64,000 nucleotides of DNA from Brevibacillus brevis NBRC 100599 (GTDB lineage: Bacteria > Bacillota > Bacilli > Brevibacillales > Brevibacillaceae): positions 5,766,001 to 5,830,000 of the forward strand of contig NC_012491.1 in NCBI RefSeq assembly GCF_000010165.1. Direction: 5' to 3'. How positions within the stretch are numbered: position 1 is the first letter of the stretch; the number at the start of each line of letters is the position of its first letter. The translations under genes and the position numbers were made by a program. Below, piece by piece: positions 48,283-55,163 of this stretch. Under the pieces are notes generated by a model. That model saw nothing but the letters and a program-made list of their open reading frames with translations. It was not told the DNA's origin and ran no database searches.

Positions 48283-49527
48283 TCACCGCTCTTCTGTGGC
48301 AACCGCCGCCTCCGATTTGGCATCCGCCAGCAGGTATTTCATGGTAGCAGCAACCCCAATCGCCGCAAGCAACAGCAGACCCGCCAACACCAAGTATCCG
48401 ACTCCTGCCCCCGTGTAATCGATCATCGCCGTAAACAAACCGATCAGGACCAGACGCATCATCATGCCGATGGAGTTGAAAAAGCTCATCACCCGCCCCA
48501 TCTGATGCTTCGGCACAACTGTCATATAGAGCGATTGCCGAATCAATCGCACAGAAGCGTTACTCCACCCGTAAAACGTGTACGCCGCAATCAGCGCCCA
48601 GCCATACGGCAAAGCAATCATGACGACAATGGCAATCGCGAATAGCAACGTATTGCCGATCATGGCTGCCAGCTGCCCCATCTTGCGTACGACGATCGCA
48701 ACGAGTAAACCTGCCGCCACAGCACCTAGTGCATACGTGACCTCTCCTAGCGAATAAACCGAGACACCCGCCTGCAACGTTTGGCTTATGTAAACCGGCT
48801 TCAATAAGTTCGTCGCCATAACAGCAATGAAGGGCATAAGTGCGGATATACCAAACAGAAGAAATCCTTTCTTTTGCCGAATGTACCGCCAGCTTTCCAT
48901 CAGCTGCGCCGTCCACGCGACACCCTGGTTTTGCTTCGCTTCTTTTTCCAGTGTGAAGGTATACGTCATGGTAGACAGCAGGGTAAAGGCGAACAAGTAC
49001 GTAATCGCATTGAAAATAATCACCACATGCAGCCCGTAGGAGCTCAGCAAAATCCCCGCAAACGCGCCAGCAAGAACGGATGCCGTCTGTCCTTCGATCT
49101 CGAGCAGACTGTTGATGCTATTGTAGTGCTTGGGCTCAAACGTCTCCTGAACCAACGCGGACTGGGTCGGGTAATGAATCTGGTACATAAAAGTCGTCGT
49201 CAAATAGATAACAATCAGCATCCACTCGGTGTACTCTCCGAAAAAGCCCCAGATCGCGAGCAGGCCAAGTACGCCAAATCCGATCAAGTTTTCGATTAGA
49301 AGCATTTTTTTGCGGGAGTAACGATCGATGAGCGTCCCGATATACGGCCCAATAAAAAACATCAGTACCGCAGAAGTAAACATCGTGGAGCCCAAAAGTT
49401 GAGCAGAGCCTGTCGTTTCCACGAGGAACCAGGCAATCCCGATCATCGTCATGCCTTGCCCAAAACCGGAGAACAAATTGGAAAAGAACAGCTTTCGAAA
49501 TGGTGCGTAGGCAAATACCTCTCTCAT
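48283..49527 (-). CDS. MFS transporter (MFS_3 exporter type)
   Basis: This 414-residue transporter has 12 predicted helices and the family landmark YIGTLIDRYSRKKML between helices 2 and 3. The FRKLFFSNLFSGFGQGM start is typical of enterobactin or macrolide exporter-like MFS_3 proteins. The substrate cannot be told from sequence. AAAGGAG lies nine bases before ATG 49527; the frame to 49569 extends upstream without a site. It stands alone between ywiB and speB, and the 180 bases up to the speB stop hold only the speB terminator and AT-rich sequence. Confidence 0.88.
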   Translation of the reverse strand: MREVFAYAPFRKLFFSNLFSGFGQGMTMIGIAWFLVETTGSAQLLGSTMFTSAVLMFFIGPYIGTLIDRYSRKKMLLIENLIGFGVLGLLAIWGFFGEYTEWMLIVIYLTTTFMYQIHYPTQSALVQETFEPKHYNSINSLLEIEGQTASVLAGAFAGILLSSYGLHVVIIFNAITYLFAFTLLSTMTYTFTLEKEAKQNQGVAWTAQLMESWRYIRQKKGFLLFGISALMPFIAVMATNLLKPVYISQTLQAGVSVYSLGEVTYALGAVAAGLLVAIVVRKMGQLAAMIGNTLLFAIAIVVMIALPYGWALIAAYTFYGWSNASVRLIRQSLYMTVVPKHQMGRVMSFFNSIGMMMRLVLIGLFTAMIDYTGAGVGYLVLAGLLLLAAIGVAATMKYLLADAKSEAAVATEER

Positions 49528-49658
49528 GCAGACAACTCCTTTGTAAGAAAACCTCCGTCGACTTTTCAATCATCTCACTATTATGATTGTACTGACTATT
49601 TTATACTTTGTAAACTAAAATGTTTATTAATTTAATTCAATCTCTCTCACCAATAGAA

Positions 49659-49693
49659 AAAGCCTCCGGTTCTTTTCCAAAACCGGAGGCTTA
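49659..49693 (-). terminator. Terminator after speB
   Basis: AGCCTCCGGT pairs with ACCGGAGGCT around an 11-base loop, followed by TTTTT on the minus strand, 15 bases after the speB stop. Confidence 0.93.
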
Positions 49694-49707
49694 CTTACGT
49701 AGATATC

Positions 49708-50577
49708 TTATTTTACAAAGCTCAAGAGCAGCTCGCGAACGAATTTGGACGCCGCGATTTGCGTCATTTCACTGTGGTCATACACAGGAGCAACCTCCAC
49801 CAGGTCACAACCGACGACATTCGCACCGTTGTTTGCCATGAAGTGAATCGTATCGAGCAGCTCACGAGATGTAATGCCGCCTGCTTCTGTTGTACCTGTT
49901 CCTGGAGCGTGCGCAGGGTCCAATACATCGATGTCAATCGTCAGGTAGATCGGACGGTTGCCGATGGTAGGCAGCACTTGCTTCACTGGCTCCAGTACAT
50001 CGTATTTGTACAGGTGCATGTTTTCTTTTGCCCACTCAAACTCGTCCTTCATCCCGCTGCGAATTCCGAAAGAGTATACATTTTTACCGCCGATCAGATT
50101 GCATACCTTTTTGATCGGGGTGGAGTGGGAGTATTCGTATCCCTCGTAGTTGTCACGCAGGTCTGTATGCGCGTCAAAGTGGAATACGACCATGTCTTTG
50201 TACTTTTCATAAACCGCTTGGAATACTGGCCAGGAAACCAAGTGCTCTCCGCCAAGACCCAATGGGAATTTGCCATCTGCCAATACTTTTGCCACGAATG
50301 TACGGATCGCGTCCAGACTACCTTCCACGTTTCCAAAAGGAAGTGGAATATCGCCAGCATCAAAGTATTTGATGTCTTCCAACAGCCTGTCCAAGTACGG
50401 GCTGTACTCTTCCAGTCCGATAGAAACCTCACGAATACGGGCAGGACCAAAACGAGATCCCGGGCGGAAGCTCACTGTCCAGTCCATCGGCATACCGTAA
50501 ATAACCGCTTGGCTTTCTTCGTAATTCCCGTGACTACGGATAAAGACATTTCCAGAGTATGCTTCGTCAAAACGCAT
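49708..50577 (-). CDS. speB: Agmatinase
   Basis: This binuclear manganese ureohydrolase splits agmatine to putrescine and urea in polyamine synthesis. The 289 residues carry metal ligands in GGEHLVSWP near 112, HFDAHTDLRDNY near 136-147 and TIDIDVLDPAHAPGTGTTE near 211. GGGGGAG precedes the ATG. It starts 20 bases after speE, so putrescine made here feeds spermidine synthase from the same transcript, the B. subtilis speE-speB arrangement. Confidence 0.97.
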   Translation of the reverse strand: MRFDEAYSGNVFIRSHGNYEESQAVIYGMPMDWTVSFRPGSRFGPARIREVSIGLEEYSPYLDRLLEDIKYFDAGDIPLPFGNVEGSLDAIRTFVAKVLADGKFPLGLGGEHLVSWPVFQAVYEKYKDMVVFHFDAHTDLRDNYEGYEYSHSTPIKKVCNLIGGKNVYSFGIRSGMKDEFEWAKENMHLYKYDVLEPVKQVLPTIGNRPIYLTIDIDVLDPAHAPGTGTTEAGGITSRELLDTIHFMANNGANVVGCDLVEVAPVYDHSEMTQIAASKFVRELLLSFVK

Positions 50578-50596
50578 AGGTGTAGTTCTCCCCCGA

Positions 50597-51436
50597 TTAG
50601 TCGCGGGTCAGCTCAGCCACAAAGTTAGGCAGTTTGAAAGCAGCGTGGTGAACTTCCGCATTGTAGTATTTGGTGCCCAGATCTTTGATTTTCGCTGGGT
50701 CTACTTCCAACGGATCATGTTGCTTGGAAGCGATAGTGAAGCTCCACAGTCCGGATGGATAAGTAGGGATGCTGCAAGTGTAGAGACGAGTAACCGGGAA
50801 GATCGATTTCAGGTCTTTGAACACACGCTTGATCAGTTCACGGTTGAACCAAGGAGATTCCGTTTGAGCAACCATGATACCGTCTGGTTTCAAAGCATCG
50901 TGGATGCCTTGGTAGAAACCTTTTTCGAACAAACCTACAGCAGGTCCTACTGGCTCTGTAGAGTCGACCATGATCACATCGTACTCACCTTTGTGGTCAT
51001 GAATATGTTTAATACCATCGATGACTTGTACATCTACACGCGGATTACCTGTCAATGCACTCGCAATCTCAGGGAAATATTTTTTGCAAGACTCAATGAC
51101 GCCACCGTCGATTTCAGCCAGAACTGCTTTTTCTACAGACGCGTGCTTTACGATTTCACGAATAGCACCGCCATCGCCGCCGCCTACAACCAGAACCTTC
51201 TTCGGGTTTGGATGCGTATTCAGCGCGATATGAGAAATCATTTCATGGTAGACAAACTCATCGACATCGGTAGTCATAACCATGCCGTCGAGCACTAACA
51301 TGCGACCAAACTGCTTCGTATGAATTACGTCGATTTGTTGAAACTCGGATTTCTCACTGTATAGGGTCTCTGTAATTTTCGTTGTTATCCCGTGATTTTC
51401 CGTCTGTTTTTCGGTGTACCACAATTCCATGTTCAT
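50597..51436 (-). CDS. speE: Spermidine synthase
   Basis: This aminopropyltransferase makes spermidine from putrescine and decarboxylated S-adenosylmethionine. The 279 residues show [15 protein letters not shown] at the start, [15 protein letters not shown] near 78-92 and the catalytic region [11 protein letters not shown] near 152. The frame reaches 51532, but ATG 51436 follows a perfect AAGGAGGT with nine-base spacing. It heads speE-speB and is divergent from pbpG. I saw no speD or speA here. Confidence 0.97.
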   Translation of the reverse strand: MNMELWYTEKQTENHGITTKITETLYSEKSEFQQIDVIHTKQFGRMLVLDGMVMTTDVDEFVYHEMISHIALNTHPNPKKVLVVGGGDGGAIREIVKHASVEKAVLAEIDGGVIESCKKYFPEIASALTGNPRVDVQVIDGIKHIHDHKGEYDVIMVDSTEPVGPAVGLFEKGFYQGIHDALKPDGIMVAQTESPWFNRELIKRVFKDLKSIFPVTRLYTCSIPTYPSGLWSFTIASKQHDPLEVDPAKIKDLGTKYYNAEVHHAAFKLPNFVAELTRD

Positions 51437-51559
51437 GGCTATGTAACCTCCTTCAATTAACCGCATGAAAATACAATATAACAAGAAAATTATAGTAGCT
51501 GTCTTCCAAATTGCAAGATATTTTTCTAGCAAGGAAAGTTTAACCAGCTTGCAAGCGAC

Positions 51560-51583
51560 ACATACTACTAGTAACTAGTATGT
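51560..51583. promoter_or_regulatory. Inverted repeat in the speE-pbpG divergent gap
   Basis: ACATACTA (51560-51567), eight bases, TAGTATGT (51576-51583) is a perfect 8-8-8 inverted repeat, with an overlapping direct repeat ACTAGTA. It is 43 bases before the pbpG ATG and could be an operator or a palindromic promoter element. No known regulator motif is recognised. Confidence 0.55.
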
Positions 51584-51625
51584 CCTATTTTATTTATTCA
51601 ACCGCAGAAAGGAGGAGAGGCACAC

Positions 51626-53677
51626 ATGGAAGTCATTCGCGAAGCCCCATTGCTGCGCTATTTGCGTTGGGCTAAGAAATTCGTAAAATTTACCATTCTC
51701 AGCCTATTATGTTTCTCTTTTGCCATCTTGCTGCTCATTTTGTACTTACGCTCACAACCACTCCCGGAAACATTTGTAAAGCAAACCACGACAATTTACG
51801 CTTCCAATGGAGAGGTTTTGGATACGATGCACCGTGGCGAGAACCGGATTTCTGTGCCGCTTGCAGAGATTTCACCAGCATTGCTTGATGCGACCATTGC
51901 TATCGAGGATCGTTCGTTCCGCGAGCATTTCGGTTTTGATTGGAAACGATTAGCCATGGCTGCTTATGTCGATGTCGTTAACATGGACATGCGTCAAGGT
52001 GCCAGTACCATCACCCAACAATTGGCGAGAAATCTGTACCTCAGCTTGGACAAGACATGGGAGCGAAAAATCAAGGAAGCCCTGCTTGCGATTCAGCTTG
52101 AACTGAATTACAGCAAGGATGAAATATTAGAAATGTACGTGAATCAGATTTATTACGGTCATTCAGCCTATGGCGTACAAGCTGCTGCCCAAACCTATTT
52201 CGGCAAGGACGCCAAAGATTTGACGGTTGCAGAGAGCGCCATGCTCGCAGGCATCCCTAAGGGTCCTACTTATTATTCACCATTTGTCGATTTAGAACGC
52301 GCCAAAGCCAGACAAAAGCTCATTTTGGATGCGATGGAGCGCGACAATCTACTGACATCGAAGGAAGCAGAGCAAGCCTACGCGGAACCAATCAAGCTGA
52401 AACAGCGAGCAAACGATAAGGTAACCGAGCCAGCTCCTTATTTCCGTGATTACATCGCTACTTTGGTAAAAAACAAATATGGCATTGACGAAGAAAAATT
52501 TATTCATGGCGGTCTCAAAATCCACACGACCCTTGATCCAGTTGTACAAAAAAAGGCCGAGGATATTGTTGCCTCCGTCTTACCGAAGAATAATCCGAAT
52601 TTGCAGGTTGCCCTCGTCGCCATGGACCCTGCTACCGGCTATATCAAAGCGATGGTAGGTGGACGTGACTACAAGGCGAGTCAGTTCAATCGCGTGCTTG
52701 GCAAGCGCCAGCCCGGTTCCTCCTTCAAGCCGATCATGTATTTGTCAGCCTTGCAAAACGGCTATACACCGCTCACGTTGATGAAAAGCGAACCGACCGT
52801 TTTTACCTACGATAACAATAAGCAGTACATTCCCGGCAATTTTGGTGGAAAATATCCAAACGCACTGATCAACATGCGTGAAGCAATCAAAACCTCCGAC
52901 AATATTTATGCCGTCAAGACCATTGATTTTCTCGGGCCGCAAAAAGTGGTTGATCAGGCAAAGCAATTAGGTATTACCAGCTCAATGCAAGCAGTTCCCT
53001 CTCTCGCACTAGGAACTTCACCTGTCTCTCCCTTAGAGCTAAACGCAGCTTATGCAGCAATCGTCAACAAGGGACAAGCAGTGAAGCCCATTGCGATCAC
53101 TTCCATCGAGGACAGCGAGGGCAACCTTTTGGTTGAAGAAAAACCAGAGAAAACGCAGGTAGCCGATCCTGTCGCATCTGCTCTCTTAGTCAATATGATG
53201 CAAAGTGTATTTGAACAAGGCGGTACGGGATATCGCGTAGCTGGTGAAATGAACCGACCAGTAGCAGGGAAAACAGGATCTACGGATTATGACGCTTGGC
53301 TGAGCGGATTCACTCCGCAGCTGGTTTCGACCGTATGGGTAGGTTACGACAAAAATCAAAAAGTCGATGACGTAAAGGAAGGCTATCTGTCCAAAAAAAT
53401 CTGGTCCCAGTTCATGGAAAGTGCGCTCAAAGGTCAGCCCCCTGCCCTCTTTGACATGCCTGCTGGTGTTGTTTCTGTCTATATCGATCCCGCTTCTGGA
53501 AAACTGGCGACCGAGCATTGTCCGAATCCACAGCTATTTTATTTCGCCAGCGGAACAGAGCCTCAAGATTATTGCATGAATCACATCCCCAAAAATGAGA
53601 CACCAACACCTTTAAAGCCGCCGGATTCTTCGACCTTTTGGCAGCGCATGGGCAGTTGGTGGAAACCAGATCACTAA
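51626..53677 (+). CDS. pbpG: Bifunctional penicillin-binding protein, PBP1A family
   Basis: This 683-residue membrane-anchored peptidoglycan synthase has a signal anchor near 25-47, a glycosyltransferase domain (about 60-235) with EDRSFREHFGFDWKRL and GASTITQQLARNLYLS, and a transpeptidase domain with SSFK (active serine, about residue 367), SDN near 426 and KTGSTDY near 552. A tail after 610 is Pro-rich. The neighbourhood speB-speE-pbpG is that of B. subtilis PBP2d (ywhE), a sporulation-specific class A PBP active in the forespore. AAAGGAGG precedes the ATG. A forespore sigma promoter could not be confirmed. Confidence 0.93.
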   Translation: MEVIREAPLLRYLRWAKKFVKFTILSLLCFSFAILLLILYLRSQPLPETFVKQTTTIYASNGEVLDTMHRGENRISVPLAEISPALLDATIAIEDRSFREHFGFDWKRLAMAAYVDVVNMDMRQGASTITQQLARNLYLSLDKTWERKIKEALLAIQLELNYSKDEILEMYVNQIYYGHSAYGVQAAAQTYFGKDAKDLTVAESAMLAGIPKGPTYYSPFVDLERAKARQKLILDAMERDNLLTSKEAEQAYAEPIKLKQRANDKVTEPAPYFRDYIATLVKNKYGIDEEKFIHGGLKIHTTLDPVVQKKAEDIVASVLPKNNPNLQVALVAMDPATGYIKAMVGGRDYKASQFNRVLGKRQPGSSFKPIMYLSALQNGYTPLTLMKSEPTVFTYDNNKQYIPGNFGGKYPNALINMREAIKTSDNIYAVKTIDFLGPQKVVDQAKQLGITSSMQAVPSLALGTSPVSPLELNAAYAAIVNKGQAVKPIAITSIEDSEGNLLVEEKPEKTQVADPVASALLVNMMQSVFEQGGTGYRVAGEMNRPVAGKTGSTDYDAWLSGFTPQLVSTVWVGYDKNQKVDDVKEGYLSKKIWSQFMESALKGQPPALFDMPAGVVSVYIDPASGKLATEHCPNPQLFYFASGTEPQDYCMNHIPKNETPTPLKPPDSSTFWQRMGSWWKPDH

Positions 53678-53680
53678 AGA

Positions 53681-53717
53681 AAAAAGGACGTTTCTCTTAA
53701 TCGAGTACGTCCTTTTT
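53681..53717. terminator. Bidirectional terminator after pbpG
   Basis: AAAAAGGACGT pairs perfectly with ACGTCCTTTTT around a 15-base loop. It ends ten bases before the stop of the opposite-strand small gene and probably serves both. Confidence 0.92.
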
Positions 53718-53726
53718 GTATGCCTA

Positions 53727-53984
53727 TTAACCTAGCGTGCTCTGATTGTCTCCGCCGCCCACGACTCCATCTCCATCGGCAAAAACATGGTCGTTGACGA
53801 TCGTAATCAGACCGGCATGATCAAGCTGTTCCAGTACTTCAAACAAGCTGTCCCTTTTTCCAGCAGGGAGCTTGCGTACAAAATTGTTTATCTCGGTCGG
53901 AGTCACATGTGTGCGGAAATGGACGCCACCGTGCCTCACAAAATGATCATGCGATTGTTCATTACCACGGAGATCTTCTTCCAA
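53727..53984 (-). CDS. Small protein of unknown function
   Basis: This is an 85-residue hydrophilic frame with a helical-looking middle (VRKLPAGKRDSLFEVLEQLD) and a Gly/Asp-rich end. The start would be TTG 53984 with a GGGCGG six to seven bases upstream, and an in-frame stop lies close above. It shares a terminator with convergent pbpG, which supports a real gene. A plus-strand frame overlaps it but reads less like protein. There is no cysteine, no signal peptide and no family I know. Confidence 0.5.
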   Translation of the reverse strand: MEEDLRGNEQSHDHFVRHGGVHFRTHVTPTEINNFVRKLPAGKRDSLFEVLEQLDHAGLITIVNDHVFADGDGVVGGGDNQSTLG

Positions 53985-54082
53985 TGGGTACCGCCCCTTC
54001 CGTCAAACAGTTTGGTTCAATCCCCATTAGTGTTCCGCGATTTCCCAAAAACTATGATGAACGCTGACAATTATATAAGACA

Positions 54083-54115
54083 AACAGGGAAAGAGTGACG
54101 GCTCTCTCCCTGTTT
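54083..54115 (-). terminator. Terminator downstream of ywhD
   Basis: AACAGGGAAAGAG pairs with CTCTCCCTGTT (one bulge) around a seven- to eight-base loop, with a T-rich tail on the minus strand. It lies about 110 bases after the ywhD stop, past a set of TTCAC repeats. Confidence 0.65.
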
Positions 54116-54172
54116 GTTGACCAAGTGTACATGTAACACAATATGGAAATAAGTTTACCTGACTTCAATTGT

Positions 54173-54217
54173 GTGAACAATTCATTTCACGATTTGTTCA
54201 CAGACCGTTCACGATTT
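54173..54217. repeat. Phased TTCAC repeats after ywhD
   Basis: TTCAC occurs at 54186, 54197 and 54208, exactly 11 bases apart, and its inverse GTGAA at 54173. TTCACGATTT is repeated at 54186-54195 and 54208-54217. Helical phasing suggests a protein-binding array, but no regulator is known. Apart from this and the ywhD terminator, I see nothing in 53985-54223. Confidence 0.55.
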
Positions 54218-54223
54218 CCAACT

Positions 54224-54721
54224 TTAGGACAAATTTTGCTTTAATTCTTCGGTAGAATTCTCATACATAGCCTCGTTATTTTCAATCAAAAGCTTTTTCA
54301 GAGCGGCTTTTTCCTTCTCGGATAGATCGGTCAACATAATACGTCTCTTCATGGAGTAATCCATGCGATTCACGTGATCCGCCAAAATTTTGTAGCCCCT
54401 ACGCGCTTCCCGATCGATTTCCATGTAGCACGCAGTCGCCCCTGCATAGTAAGGACCGGCTTCATTGCGATCGACTGTTACCCAAACGAGCCAATAAGGC
54501 TTTCCATTTGGTACTTCTTCTTTATTTGTCGTCCATTTGATGCCCTTTTCAACAGAACTTTTGGCATGTAAGGCACCCATGTCAATGTACGCTTCGTCCC
54601 CATCGATAATGACCGAGGACACAGCATTCAGGTCGAGCACACCTTGACCAAAACCGCCGTGTACATCGGTTTTTCCACTCATGATGGTAAAGCCGCCTTT
54701 TTTATTATCAAAAATATCCAT
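54224..54721 (-). CDS. ywhD: YwhD family protein
   Basis: This 165-residue soluble protein belongs to a Bacillales family without known function. The landmark AYIDMGALHAKSSVEKGI near 43-60 is followed by EVPNGKPYWLVWVTVDR and GPYYAGATACYMEIDRE. GGAGG lies eight bases before the ATG. It is next to pbpG in B. subtilis as well. Here it marks the conserved border of the surface-protein cluster that starts just upstream. Confidence 0.92.
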   Translation of the reverse strand: MDIFDNKKGGFTIMSGKTDVHGGFGQGVLDLNAVSSVIIDGDEAYIDMGALHAKSSVEKGIKWTTNKEEVPNGKPYWLVWVTVDRNEAGPYYAGATACYMEIDREARRGYKILADHVNRMDYSMKRRIMLTDLSEKEKAALKKLLIENNEAMYENSTEELKQNLS

Positions 54722-54831
54722 TTGAATAACCTCCAGACAATCATTCTCCTTCCTTTTATTCTACTCGAAAAACGTACGATGACGCAATTTGCCTATGTGC
54801 CCAGTTATTTATCCATGGGCTTTTGGGTGTT

Positions 54832-55137
54832 TCATTTTTTGTTTATGAGCTGGATGATTTTTTCGATGCCCCACATGATCAGGATCGTTACGATCGCTGT
54901 ATGGACGGCCATGGCAACCTTCATGACTAACAGTTCACCTAGCATCGTGTCAGAGGGAACAATAAACAGGTAGTACACAAAGCTGATACAAAGAACACTT
55001 AGAAAGATCAACCAGCCTCGAAAGCCTAGCGTGAAGCGAATGAAAGCACCGATGAGCAAACCAATCAAAGGCCCCGCAAACATCAATGAGAATACGAAAG
55101 GACCGAGTATGAACCAAACAATCCAGTTATCATCCAT
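54832..55137 (-). CDS. Small three-helix membrane protein
   Basis: This 101-residue protein has about three hydrophobic helices (about 5-33, 40-62 and 75-97) and a basic C-terminus ENKK-like LINKK. I do not recognise a family. AAAGGGTG precedes the ATG. It begins 26 bases after the lipase-like gene, so it is probably the last gene of the surface cluster operon. The 110 bases to ywhD show no clear terminator. Confidence 0.7.
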   Translation of the reverse strand: MDDNWIVWFILGPFVFSLMFAGPLIGLLIGAFIRFTLGFRGWLIFLSVLCISFVYYLFIVPSDTMLGELLVMKVAMAVHTAIVTILIMWGIEKIIQLINKK

Positions 55138-55163
55138 TGTCTTACACCCTTTGCTTTTGATGA

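Noticed and set aside
53787-54098. 103-codon plus-strand frame after pbpG
   Set aside because: It overlaps the better minus-strand frame and lies after the pbpG terminator without a promoter or ribosome-binding site.
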